Source: Ensifer sp. USDA 6670 | GTDB taxonomy: Bacteria > Pseudomonadota > Alphaproteobacteria > Rhizobiales > Rhizobiaceae | Length of the DNA: 64,000 nt | Direction of reading: 5' to 3' | Assembly: GCA_000421085.1 (NCBI GenBank) | Contig: ATWE01000001.1 | Span: 62,001-126,000, forward strand | Shown: positions 1 to 8,893 of the stretch, piece by piece | Position numbering within the stretch: the first letter of the stretch is position 1 | Layout of the letters: every line of letters begins with the position of its first letter | Program-made: the position numbers and the translations under genes | The notes under the pieces: model-generated | Told to the model about the DNA's origin: nothing | Database searches by the model: none | What the model saw: the letters and a program-made list of their open reading frames with translations, nothing else

Positions 1-1
1 C

Positions 2-274
2 GTTCTGCCGTTGATCCTGCCCTATATCGTTTCGGGCTATGCCTTCGCCTTCGTGCTCTCTCTCAACGAATATATCGTCGCCTACATGACCGTCGGCTTC
101 ACGATGGAGACGCTGCCGATCAAGATCTTCAACGCGCTTCGCTACGGCTATACGCCCACCATGGCCTCCGTGACGATCCTCTTCGTTACGACGGCCGCGG
201 TCATCTTCAGCCTCGTCGCCCGCTTCGGAGACCTGCCGAAGCTGCTCGGCGCCATGTCGTCGGACGGAAAATGA
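2..274 (+). CDS. ABC transporter permease, C-terminal part (PotC-like, partial)
   Basis: This is the last 90 residues of an inner-membrane permease whose start lies left of the window. The reading frame is open from base 2. The visible segment resembles the C-terminal part of PotC/PotI-type binding-protein-dependent permeases: two hydrophobic helices around a loop reading LNEYIVAYMTVGF, then METLPIKIFNALRYG, typical of polyamine/opine-type ABC importers. Its stop codon overlaps the start of the next gene (ATGATGA), so the two are translationally coupled. The substrate cannot be told from this fragment; a polyamine or other amino compound is an inference from the family. Confidence 0.8.
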   Translation, partial: VLPLILPYIVSGYAFAFVLSLNEYIVAYMTVGFTMETLPIKIFNALRYGYTPTMASVTILFVTTAAVIFSLVARFGDLPKLLGAMSSDGK

Positions 275-1050
275 TGAAGCTCGCTGCCCTGCAGATGAAG
301 AGCATTGGCGGCGACGTCGCCGCCAATCTTGCCCACATCGAGCGGGCGGCGATCGGGGCTTCCGGCAAGGATGCGACCCTGCTCATCGCACCCGAACTCG
401 CGATCACCGGCTACGGTGCGGGGGAGGTGATCCGCGGGCTCGCGGAGCCGGCGGATGGTCGGATCGTTCGAGAATTGGGGCGCATCTCGCTGCAAACCGG
501 CATCGCCATCATTGCCGGATTCGCAGAGCAGGGCGGAGACGCCATCTACAACAGCGCCGTCCATGTCGACGGCGATGCCACGCCGGTTGTCTATCGGAAG
601 TCGCATCTCTACGGCGATTACGAACGCTCGCTCTTCACGCCCGCGGAGCCCTCGACGCGCCTGTTCAAACATCGTGGCGTCACTTGCGGCATGCTGATCT
701 GCTACGATGTAGAATTCCCCGAAAACGTCCGTCGTCTGGCGCTTGCGGGTGCCGATGCGGTGCTGGTCCCGACCGCCCTCCCGGCCGGCTGGTCCGGCAC
801 TTTCATCACTGATCATATGATCCGGACGCGGGCCTTCGAGAACCAGGTCTTCGTCGCCTATGTCAATCATTGCGGTTCGGACGACATGTTTTCCTTTGCG
901 GGACTGTCGCTGATCGCGTCACCGGATGGGCAGGCACTGGCAAAGGCCGGTTCCGCGGATGAAACCCTGATCTTCGCCGAAATCGAACCGCAGGCATTTG
1001 CCATTTCGCGGGCGGAGAATACTTATCTCATCGACTTGAAACGCGGCTGA
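271..1050 (+). CDS. carbon-nitrogen hydrolase (nitrilase superfamily)
   Basis: A 259-residue enzyme of the nitrilase/amidase superfamily that hydrolyses a C-N bond in an amide, nitrile or carbamoyl compound in the cytoplasm. The Glu-Lys-Cys catalytic triad is visible at E42 (APELAITGYG), K110 (VYRKSHLYGDYE) and C144 (MLICYDVEFPE). Length fits the family. The start overlaps the stop of the upstream permease, so it probably acts on the substrate that transporter brings in. Two in-frame ATGs (271 and 274) are possible starts. The exact substrate is unknown; omega-amidase, N-carbamoylputrescine amidase-like or a simple amidase are all possible. Confidence 0.85.
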   Translation: MMKLAALQMKSIGGDVAANLAHIERAAIGASGKDATLLIAPELAITGYGAGEVIRGLAEPADGRIVRELGRISLQTGIAIIAGFAEQGGDAIYNSAVHVDGDATPVVYRKSHLYGDYERSLFTPAEPSTRLFKHRGVTCGMLICYDVEFPENVRRLALAGADAVLVPTALPAGWSGTFITDHMIRTRAFENQVFVAYVNHCGSDDMFSFAGLSLIASPDGQALAKAGSADETLIFAEIEPQAFAISRAENTYLIDLKRG

Positions 1051-1056
1051 TCTGGC

Positions 1057-1083
1057 GGATCGTTCTCAATCGGAGAACGATCC
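1057..1083 (+). terminator. hairpin after the nitrilase gene
   Basis: A perfect 11-bp inverted repeat, GGATCGTTCTC and GAGAACGATCC separated by 5 bases, starts six bases after the stop codon. The T-run downstream is poor, so it may be an imperfect or processed terminator. Confidence 0.45.
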
Positions 1084-1208
1084 GTTCGCGTCGTCCCTCT
1101 TTTGGAAACGCTCGGCCGGATCGATATTGCGCTCAACGGAAATGCCCGCCATGCAGCGCCGCGCATCTGACGCAAAAGGCGCTGCAGCATCACGATTAGG
1201 AGGCAATC

Positions 1209-2162
1209 ATGAGCTTGCAGCTGACTGGTATCCACCATCTGACCGCAATAACCGCCAATGCGCCGGAGAACCTGCGCTTCTACACGGGGACGCTGGGTCT
1301 CCGCCTGGTCAAGAAGACTGTCAACCAGGACGACACAAGTGCCTATCATCTCTTCTATGCCGACGGGCAGGCGACCCCCGGCACGGACCTGACCTTTTTC
1401 GACTGGCCGGTCGGGCCCGAAGGACGCGGCACCCATAGTATCTCGCGAACCGGGCTTCGGGTCGGCAGCGCCGAAACCGTTAGATGGTGGAAGCGCCGTT
1501 TCGATGAGTTGAAGGTCGCTTCCGGCGAGGTCGCCGAAATCGACGGCCGTATCTCCCTCGACTTCGAGGACGGCGAGGGCCAGCGCTTCCGGCTCGTCGA
1601 CGACGGTGGATTGGCGCCGTCCCACCCTTGGGAAAGGAGCCCGGTTCCGTCCGAGCACCAGATCAAGGGCCTTGGGCCGATCACCATCAGCGTACCGGAC
1701 ATCAGCAACACCGCGCTCGTGCTGACGCGTGTCATGAACATGGCCGAACTGCGGAGCTATCCGTCGCCCGATGGTGTCGGAGAGGTGCATGTATTCTCGA
1801 TGGGCGAGGGCGGGCCGGCGGCCGAACTGCATGTGGCGGTCCAGCCCGATCTGCCGGCTGCGCGCCAGGGGGCGGGCGCCGTCCACCACGTCGCTTTCCG
1901 GGCGCCGGATGTGGAAACTCTGCATCGGTGGACGGAGCGGCTCGGCGAGTTCCGCCTGCCCTCGAGCGGCGAAGTCGAGCGCTTCTACTTCCGTTCGCTC
2001 TACTTTCGCGAACCGAACGGGATCCTTTTCGAGATCGCCACCGATGGACCCGGCTTTGCCGTCGACGAGCCGATGGATACGCTCGGCGAAAGCCTGTCGC
2101 TGCCGCCCTTCCTCGAGCCAAAGCGGGCGCAGATCGAGGCGAAATTAAAGCCTCTGGAGTAA
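1209..2162 (+). CDS. ring-cleaving dioxygenase, VOC family (MhqO-like)
   Basis: A 317-residue two-module vicinal-oxygen-chelate (glyoxalase-fold) protein of the MhqO type, annotated in related bacteria as a ring-cleaving dioxygenase. Members are linked to resistance to quinones and hydroquinones. Candidate metal ligands are in GIHHLT (H9/H10), AVHHVAF (H226/H227) and [11 protein letters not shown] (E275). A strong ribosome site, AGGAGG, lies six to seven bases before the ATG. It is followed by an FMN reductase on the same strand, and convergent to a second MhqO-like protein fused to a hydrolase, which suggests a quinone-detoxification neighbourhood. The substrate has not been shown for this protein; the role is inferred from family and context. 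Confidence 0.85.
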   Translation: MSLQLTGIHHLTAITANAPENLRFYTGTLGLRLVKKTVNQDDTSAYHLFYADGQATPGTDLTFFDWPVGPEGRGTHSISRTGLRVGSAETVRWWKRRFDELKVASGEVAEIDGRISLDFEDGEGQRFRLVDDGGLAPSHPWERSPVPSEHQIKGLGPITISVPDISNTALVLTRVMNMAELRSYPSPDGVGEVHVFSMGEGGPAAELHVAVQPDLPAARQGAGAVHHVAFRAPDVETLHRWTERLGEFRLPSSGEVERFYFRSLYFREPNGILFEIATDGPGFAVDEPMDTLGESLSLPPFLEPKRAQIEAKLKPLE

Positions 2163-2297
2163 CGGCTGCTGCTCTCGTCGGGCCGAGACATGGAGAGCCG
2201 GAAGCGATTTCGGCTTTCCTTTCGCCGCGGGCCCGCTAGTTTTTTGGCTGACGCGGGATGTGCGCGGCATCGCGCCAGCGAAAGGAAATTGTCGTTC

Positions 2298-2855
2298 ATG
2301 ACCAAGCTTCTCGGCATATCGGGCAGTCTGCGAAAGGCCTCCTTCAACACCGCTTTGCTCAAAGCCGCGCAAACCGTCGCGCCGGACGGGGTCGACTTCG
2401 AGATCGCGACCTTGCATGGCATTCCGCTATACGACGGAGACGTGGAGGCCGAAAGCGGCGTTCCAGCCGCTGCGGAGGCGCTGAAGCAGAAGATCGTCGC
2501 GGCGGATGGAGTGATCCTCTTCACGCCGGAATACAACAATTCGGTCCCGGGCGTTTTCAAGAATGCGATCGACTGGTTGAGCCGCCCGCCGGCCGACATA
2601 AAGAAGGTCTTCGGCGGTCGGCCGTTCGCGCTCGCCGGCGCCTCTTCCGGCAGCTTCGGAACCATTCTCAGCCAAAACGCCTGGCTGTCGGTGATGCGGA
2701 CACTCGGCGCCGAAATGTGGTCGGGCAAGCGGCTGATGGTGCCGAAAGCCGCCACACTGTTCGACGACGCCGGACAGCTGAAGGATGAGCAGACCCGCGA
2801 CAGGCTGCGCGGCTTCGTCCAGGCCTTCGCCGATCACATCGCCGCGAAGGCCTGA
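2298..2855 (+). CDS. NADPH-dependent FMN reductase (ChrR/azoreductase-like)
   Basis: A 185-residue flavodoxin-fold reductase. It begins MTKLLGISGSLRKASFN, the FMN phosphate-binding loop of the NAD(P)H-dependent FMN/quinone reductase family, and has the characteristic PEYNNSVPGVFKNAIDW segment that contacts the flavin. Such enzymes carry out two-electron reduction of quinones, chromate or azo dyes and so avoid radical semiquinones. The ATG at 2298 follows AAAGGAAA; an upstream in-frame ATG at 2190 would add 36 residues unlike the family and is not used. Placement between two MhqO-type genes supports a quinone-handling role (inference). It ends 3 bp from the convergent fusion gene. Confidence 0.88.
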   Translation: MTKLLGISGSLRKASFNTALLKAAQTVAPDGVDFEIATLHGIPLYDGDVEAESGVPAAAEALKQKIVAADGVILFTPEYNNSVPGVFKNAIDWLSRPPADIKKVFGGRPFALAGASSGSFGTILSQNAWLSVMRTLGAEMWSGKRLMVPKAATLFDDAGQLKDEQTRDRLRGFVQAFADHIAAKA

Positions 2856-2858
2856 CGC

Positions 2859-4415
2859 TCAAAGGCCGGATTCCGTGAGCCAGGGCCGGATGACGGCGAT
2901 GTCTTCGACGCCGATCCCGTGACCGATATCGAGATCGATATCCTGAAAATCTGCGCCGCTGGCCCTAAGCGCGGTCTTCAGTTCCGGTGCGTGTTTGCCG
3001 TAGGGATCGTCCTTGCCGGTGAGCATCAGCACTCTTGTGCCGGCGAGGTCCGCTTCCGGCGCCCTTTCGAGCGCCGCCATTGCGCGCATCAGCACTGCGT
3101 TCCTGACAATGCCGGGTTGGAGTAGCAGTACGGCGGCGAGCAGGTTGGCACCGTTCGAGTAGCCGATGAATACGGTCTTCTCCGGATCGAGGCCGTAGCT
3201 CTCGCGCGCGCCCTCGACGAAGGCGGCAAAGGCTTCCGCTTCTGAGCGAATATCCTGCTGGTCGAATTTCGTCATCGAAAAGCGCCGGAACCAGCGCGGG
3301 AAGCCTTCTTCGGTGCTGCGGCCGCGCACGCCCAGGAGAGTCGCATGCGGATCGAGCTGATGTCCGAAGGGCAGCATATCGATTTCGTTGCCGCCGCTGC
3401 CGTGCAGCAGCACGAAGGTGCGGTCGTTCGCCTTCTCCGGGCGGTGGAACCGATGGACGAAGGGAAGGTCGCGCTGCGGCACCCTGGGTTCGCCGGGGAG
3501 CGCAAATTGCGGCAGCCTGACCAGCGTTGCCGTGGGGTCGCTCGCCAGATGCGGGGGCAGGAACAGCGTCGTGCCAAGAGCATCCGGAGCTTCGTCGACG
3601 GTAAAGCCGGGCCCGTCCGTAGCAAGTTCGCAGAGAGCGCCGCCAGGCTCACGCACATAGAGCGAGAAGAAGTATTTGCGGTCATGCGCATTGGTGGCGC
3701 CGGCGCGCTCCTGCTCGAGATCGGCTCTCACCGCAAGCACGGTCGCCTCATCCGGGGCGCGGAAGGCGATGTGGTCGATCGTGCCAGTACCAGGGGCGGC
3801 ACTCCAGAAGCCGCCGGCGTCGCGGACATCGATCACGTCCCCGGACGAGGAGGTGAGGCGACGGATGCTCTCCGTCGCTCCCGTCTCGGTGTAGCCGAAG
3901 TGGTTTTGAAGGAAATGCGCCGTGTCCTTGGGTTTTTCCGTGAGCACCGTTGCGCCGCGTAAGCGTCGGATGGAGTCCGTTTCGGGTATGTCGCGGCCTG
4001 CCCAGGGCGCAGGCTCCGCAAGCGCGTTCGTTCCCACCAGCTTGACGATAACGCCGTCCGGATCCTTCAGACGCAGGACCGGTTCGCCGAATTCCTGCGC
4101 TGGGCCGGTCGCCTGGATGTTGAACTTCAGCGCTCGCGTCATCCAGTAGCCGATGCTGTCGGGCGGAATGGCGAAGGCGATCTCGCTCGGCTGGCCATGA
4201 CCGACCCGGCCCGGGGAGCCGTCCTCCCAGACCAGGAAACTCACGAGAGAGCCCGGGGAGCCCGTGGCGTCTCCGTAGAAGAGATGCAACTGATTGGGAT
4301 CTTCGTAGCCGCCGGTCCGCTTAACCAGATGCAGGCCCAGGAAGCCGATATAGAAATCGACATTGGCCTGTACCTTGCGGGCGATCAGGGTGATGTGATG
4401 AATGCCGCTCGTCAC
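2859..4415 (-). CDS. fusion protein: MhqO-like VOC dioxygenase + MhqD-like alpha/beta hydrolase
   Basis: A 518-residue two-part enzyme. Residues 1-290 are a double VOC module like the neighbouring ring-cleaving dioxygenase, with candidate metal ligands in GIHHIT (H6/H7), IDHIAF (H215) and LCELATDGPGF (E263). Residues about 310-518 are a carboxylesterase/phospholipase-type alpha/beta hydrolase, with VLLHGSGGNE, nucleophile GYSNGA (S420), acid in TGKDDPYG (D469/D470) and base in DIGHGIG (H499). In Bacillus these activities are the separate proteins MhqO and MhqD of one quinone-responsive regulon. The start is a GTG overlapping the upstream SDR stop (GTGA) and preceded by AGGGAGGAG; a longer ORF upstream runs through the SDR gene in another frame and is not real. 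Confidence 0.85.
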   Translation of the reverse strand: MTSGIHHITLIARKVQANVDFYIGFLGLHLVKRTGGYEDPNQLHLFYGDATGSPGSLVSFLVWEDGSPGRVGHGQPSEIAFAIPPDSIGYWMTRALKFNIQATGPAQEFGEPVLRLKDPDGVIVKLVGTNALAEPAPWAGRDIPETDSIRRLRGATVLTEKPKDTAHFLQNHFGYTETGATESIRRLTSSSGDVIDVRDAGGFWSAAPGTGTIDHIAFRAPDEATVLAVRADLEQERAGATNAHDRKYFFSLYVREPGGALCELATDGPGFTVDEAPDALGTTLFLPPHLASDPTATLVRLPQFALPGEPRVPQRDLPFVHRFHRPEKANDRTFVLLHGSGGNEIDMLPFGHQLDPHATLLGVRGRSTEEGFPRWFRRFSMTKFDQQDIRSEAEAFAAFVEGARESYGLDPEKTVFIGYSNGANLLAAVLLLQPGIVRNAVLMRAMAALERAPEADLAGTRVLMLTGKDDPYGKHAPELKTALRASGADFQDIDLDIGHGIGVEDIAVIRPWLTESGL

Positions 4416-5284
4416 GGTTTGCTCCTCCCTGCCGTACCGGCGAGAAACGACTGAAAGGCCTCGCCGTAGTCCGGGTGCCAGCGTGAAAGCGGCGGCCGGT
4501 TCTCGACGATGTCTCCCGCTGTCCAAAGGATGCGCTTTTCATCCGTCGGACGCGAGACCTCGTTGTCGGGGCAAAGGATATAGAAGTCGCCGCGGGCAAG
4601 GCTCTCCATCATGAAGTCCACCGTCTGTTCCGGCGTCCAGGCGCCGGCCGGCTTTTCCGTGCGCCCTTGCGCGGTGAGGGACGTGTAGACGAAACCGGGG
4701 ATCAGCAGATGCGCATTGACCTTGCAGTCCTCGGTATTGCGCAGTTCGTGCTGGAGCGCCTCGGTGAAGACCTTCACGCCCGCTTTCGAAAGGTTGTAGG
4801 CGGGATCGCCGGGCGGCGTGGTGATGCCCTGTTTCGAACCCGTATTGATGATGAGCGCCGGCTGCCCGTGGGCAATCATCGCCGGGGCAAAGATGCGCGA
4901 ACCGTTGATGACCCCCCAGAGATTGACGCCGATCACCGCTTCCCAATTTTCGAGCGGGCCGAAGAGGGAACTGCCTGGCTGAACGCCGGCATTGTTCATC
5001 AGAACATGGACGTGGCCGAAGCGCTCGCGCGTCGCGCGCGCCAGGGCCACGAGGTCGTCCGCCTGCGACACGTCGGTCCCGATCGCGGCGACATCGCCGG
5101 AACCGCCCGGAGCCGCTTTCGCCACCTCGGCCGCCGCTTCCTGCAGCTTCTCGCCGCCAAGGTCCGCGAGCACGACCTTCATTCCAAGGCTGGCGAAGCG
5201 AAGCGCCGAGGCAAGGCCGATGCCCGAAGCAGCGCCGGTCACGACGGCGACGTTGTTCTTGGCGATAGCGGAGTAGGACAACAT
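4412..5284 (-). CDS. short-chain dehydrogenase/reductase (SDR)
   Basis: A 290-residue classical SDR oxidoreductase using NAD(P)H. The Rossmann cofactor loop TGAASGIG is at residues 17-23, NNAG at 97-100, and the catalytic Ser-Tyr-Lys set at S150, Y163 and K167 (YNLSK). The ATG at 5284 is preceded by AGGA; an in-frame TTG three codons upstream is less likely. It is the first gene of a two-gene operon with the dioxygenase-hydrolase fusion, overlapping it by four bases (GTGA). The carbonyl or alcohol substrate is not evident; an aldehyde or ketone from aromatic or quinone breakdown is a guess from context. Confidence 0.86.
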   Translation of the reverse strand: MLSYSAIAKNNVAVVTGAASGIGLASALRFASLGMKVVLADLGGEKLQEAAAEVAKAAPGGSGDVAAIGTDVSQADDLVALARATRERFGHVHVLMNNAGVQPGSSLFGPLENWEAVIGVNLWGVINGSRIFAPAMIAHGQPALIINTGSKQGITTPPGDPAYNLSKAGVKVFTEALQHELRNTEDCKVNAHLLIPGFVYTSLTAQGRTEKPAGAWTPEQTVDFMMESLARGDFYILCPDNEVSRPTDEKRILWTAGDIVENRPPLSRWHPDYGEAFQSFLAGTAGRSKP

Positions 5285-5549
5285 GGGCTTCAATCCTGCT
5301 AGATCACGTTCATGAATTCAGGTCGGTTCAGCCTAAGTCCCGGACCTGATCGATTCCAATATGCCAGAGCGGGGATGCGGGCGGAAAGCGCACCCGGTAG
5401 AGGCAGACATAGGGTCTGGCCGAGGGCAAGTCCATGATGCGAGGCGGTGATCACCAGCTTTCGTCTTCGACCTTGTCGTTCTTTTGCGCCATGCTACCTT
5501 GTGAAGTCCGCCCCCATCCGCTCCGGTCCGCCGGGCCTCGAGATACTTC

Positions 5550-6302
5550 ATGATAACCGAAGGAAAATTCACCAAAGGCACGCCCTGCAGGGACTGTCCC
5601 TTGCGCCCGCTTCCGCTGTTCCGTCCCTTCAAGGCGGAAGAACTTGCATTCGTCTCCCACTTCAAGATCGGCGAGCTCGTCTTCGATGCGAGCGCGACGA
5701 TACTCGCTGAGGGAGAGCAAAGCGACCATCTGTTCACCGTACTTTCAGGATGGGGCTTTCGCTACAAGATGCTCGATGACGGCCGGAGGCAGATCCTTAA
5801 CTACGTGATGCCGGGCGATATCGTCGGGCTGCAAGGCACTCTCATGGGCGAGATGCAGCATTCGATCGAGGCGCTTTCGCCGGTCGTGCTCTGTGTCTTC
5901 CAGCGCGACAGGCTCGCAGAACTTTACAGAGAGCACCCTGACCTCGCCTATGACCTGACCTGGATCGCAGCGCGCGAGGAGCGGATGCTGGACGAGAATC
6001 TGCTGAGCATCGGCCGCCGCTCCGCTCTGGAGCGGGCAGCCTACCTCATCGCCTTTCTTTATCAGAGGGCCGCCACGCTGGGACTCTTCCGCAGCGGCTG
6101 GAGCGTTATTCCCGTCACGCAACAACATGTTGCCGACACGCTCGGCCTCTCGATCGTTCACACCAACAAGACGCTGAAGAAGCTGGCTGCCAGAGGCCTC
6201 CTGCGCTGGGCCGAGAAGGGCTGCGACGTCCATGACATCGACGGCTTGCTTGCGCTTGCAGGCTGGGAGGGATTTAGCGAGCCGAGGCGGCCGCTGATTT
6301 GA
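5550..6302 (+). CDS. Crp/Fnr-family transcriptional regulator
   Basis: A 250-residue regulator with an N-terminal cyclic-nucleotide-binding-like beta barrel (about residues 25-145, including the LFTVLSGWGFRYKMLDDGRRQ and MPGDIVGL segments) and a C-terminal winged helix (VTQQHVADTLGLSIVHTNKTLKKL). Two cysteines, C13 and C16 in TPCRDCPLR, precede the barrel. A full FNR set of cluster ligands is not seen, so oxygen sensing through a 4Fe-4S cluster is not supported; redox or small-molecule control is possible. It is transcribed away from the SDR/fusion operon with about 265 bp between them, so it may regulate those genes (inference). The ribosome site is weak. Confidence 0.85.
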   Translation: MITEGKFTKGTPCRDCPLRPLPLFRPFKAEELAFVSHFKIGELVFDASATILAEGEQSDHLFTVLSGWGFRYKMLDDGRRQILNYVMPGDIVGLQGTLMGEMQHSIEALSPVVLCVFQRDRLAELYREHPDLAYDLTWIAAREERMLDENLLSIGRRSALERAAYLIAFLYQRAATLGLFRSGWSVIPVTQQHVADTLGLSIVHTNKTLKKLAARGLLRWAEKGCDVHDIDGLLALAGWEGFSEPRRPLI

Positions 6303-6426
6303 TGGGAATTGTCACGCGCCGAATTACGTACAACATGTCTTTTTTAAATGCGCACGGCCTGCCGGGTGTTCTATTAGCCGCTTCTTTGAGGTCTCGAAGA
6401 TCGAGGAGACCGAGGATGCAGATACA

Positions 6427-6813
6427 ATGCCAGTCAGTCAGGTTCCGCCGGCCATCAAATCAGTGCTCGTCCTCGAGGATAATTTCCTTATCGCCCTGGA
6501 CATGGAGGAGATGCTCGTCGCCCTCGGGGTGACGAGCGTTTACGTTGCCACCACCAGGTCGAAGGCGATGGAACTCATTGCCGATCACACGTTCGATTTC
6601 GCAATTCTCGACATCAACCTGGGGGATGACACGAGCTTTGCCGTTGCCGATGCACTGATGGCACGGGGCATCAGCTTCGGCTTCACCAGCGGCTACGGGG
6701 AGCTGCTGGCGCTGCCGAGCCATCTTCGCGATATCCCGAGGATCGACAAGCCCTTCAGCGAGGGAACGCTCGGCAGCCTCATCGCCGCGGCCATCACGTC
6801 AACAGACCTGTGA
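6427..6813 (+). CDS. single-domain response regulator
   Basis: A 128-residue receiver domain with no output domain. The acidic pocket is E17-D18, the phospho-acceptor is D62 (AILDINLGDD), T87/S88 follow beta-4, and K108-P109 follow beta-5. Such stand-alone receivers act by phosphorelay or protein contact, and in rhizobia they are often phosphorylated by HWE or HisKA_2 kinases. No kinase is adjacent here; rsiC at about 58.7 kb is the only histidine kinase in the window. The gene stands alone behind the Crp/Fnr regulator and converges on cysQ. Confidence 0.85.
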   Translation: MPVSQVPPAIKSVLVLEDNFLIALDMEEMLVALGVTSVYVATTRSKAMELIADHTFDFAILDINLGDDTSFAVADALMARGISFGFTSGYGELLALPSHLRDIPRIDKPFSEGTLGSLIAAAITSTDL

Positions 6814-6826
6814 CCGCGGTTACGGG

Positions 6827-7603
6827 TCACACCCTGCCGCGCGAGATGAACCAGGGATTGGCGAAGTCGCTGTCATCCGATTGATTGCGCTTGCCGTAGC
6901 CAAGCGGATCGCCCGCCATGGTCAGTGTTTCGCCGCCTGCGGCCCTCAGGATCGCGTCGCCTGCCGCGGTGTCCCACTCCATCGTCCGGCTGAAGCGCGG
7001 ATAGATGTCGGCAATGCCTTCCGCTAGCAGGCAAAATTTCAGCGAAGAGCCGACGGCCTCATGATCGCTGATGCCCTGGTCGGTGAGGAAGGAAATCGTC
7101 TCGGGGCTGTTGTGCCAGCGGCTGGTAAGCGCCATCGGCCGGTCGCCGCAGCGGCGGCAGCCGATGGTGGTCCATTCGCCCGCAACCTGTCCATCCTCGG
7201 CCACGGCCTTCTTCGCCATGCCTGCGGCTGCCGAATAGATGAGGCCGAGAGCCGGTGCATAAACGACGCCGGCGACGGGTGCGCCGTTTTCTATGAGGCC
7301 GATATTGACCGTGAAATGGCTGTTGCGTTCGACAAATTCCTTCGTGCCGTCAAGCGGGTCGACGAGGAAGAACCGCTTTCCGGCGATATCGGGAACGTGG
7401 CCTGCGGCGACCTCCTCCTCCGCGACGACCGGTATATCCGGGAAGGCGGCCGCCAGATCGGCAAGGATGATCCGCTCGGCGCGGTGGTCCGCATCGGTCA
7501 CGGGCGAGGCGTCAGCCTTGTAGGTGACAGCCGGACCGGCACGGTAAATTTCCAGGATGGCTTGTCCGGCAGCGAGCGCCGATGTCTCCAGTATGTCCAG
7601 CAT
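6827..7603 (-). CDS. cysQ: 3'(2'),5'-bisphosphate nucleotidase CysQ
   Basis: A 258-residue inositol-monophosphatase-fold enzyme that dephosphorylates 3'-phosphoadenosine 5'-phosphate to AMP, clearing the inhibitory by-product of sulphate activation. The metal-binding motifs are visible: acidic residues in VAEEE (about 61-64), DPLDGTKEF (82-90), and WDTAAGDAIL near the C terminus. The length is typical. The ATG is preceded by AGGAAGCA. It stands alone, converging with the receiver gene and divergent from the liv operon, whose upstream region it shares. Confidence 0.9.
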   Translation of the reverse strand: MLDILETSALAAGQAILEIYRAGPAVTYKADASPVTDADHRAERIILADLAAAFPDIPVVAEEEVAAGHVPDIAGKRFFLVDPLDGTKEFVERNSHFTVNIGLIENGAPVAGVVYAPALGLIYSAAAGMAKKAVAEDGQVAGEWTTIGCRRCGDRPMALTSRWHNSPETISFLTDQGISDHEAVGSSLKFCLLAEGIADIYPRFSRTMEWDTAAGDAILRAAGGETLTMAGDPLGYGKRNQSDDSDFANPWFISRGRV

Positions 7604-7986
7604 TGCTTCCTGTTCTTGCCGCCGGGGGCGATTCGCATCGGAGCGCTTCGCCTCTTATCAGACGGGCAACGGCCACTGTAGCACTTTGAATTGCCGTAGG
7701 TTCATTTCCGCCGTTCCGCCCATAGTAACGGGACCTCACTTCCTTGCGGTTTACCGGCCTTTGCTGCCGAAGTTGGTTATTCCGCAAGCGAATGCTGCTG
7801 AATTTTTCATTTTTCTGGCTCCAAAAGCATCAAATCGATTTTATCGCGGAACAATTTGGCGGTGGCGCATTTTTTAGCTTTCATTTTCATTTGAAAGCGG
7901 TATGAAATCGGGCTTAGAGCATGCTCGAAAACGAGTATTAAAAAACAAGAGATCGGACCGACAGGATCCGGTCCAGGGGAAGATTG
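7604..7986. other. intergenic region between cysQ and livH
   Basis: No gene is visible in these 383 bases. The region becomes markedly AT-rich from about 7795 to 7960, unlike the GC-rich coding DNA around it, so it probably holds the liv promoter. A weak promoter-like pair (TTGAAA at 7891, TTAGAG at 7914, spacer 17) and a 10-bp palindrome GAGCATGCTC (7917-7926) lie upstream of livH. The palindrome could be a regulator site, but nothing identifies which. A 27-bp fragment of the mosaic repeat lies at 7674-7700. Confidence 0.5.
7674..7700 (+). repeat. fragment of the rhizobial mosaic repeat
   Basis: The stretch containing TGTAGCACTTTGAATTG matches the inner part of the longer mosaic elements at 30345, 37067 and 58394. 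Only this fragment is present here. Confidence 0.5.
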
Positions 7987-8889
<903 letters not shown>

Positions 8890-8893
8890 TTCC

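Noticed and set aside
5550..6302. Oxygen-sensing FNR with a 4Fe-4S cluster
   Set aside because: Only two N-terminal cysteines (C13, C16) are in cluster-like spacing; the four-cysteine set of FNR is not present, so only the Crp/Fnr fold is called.
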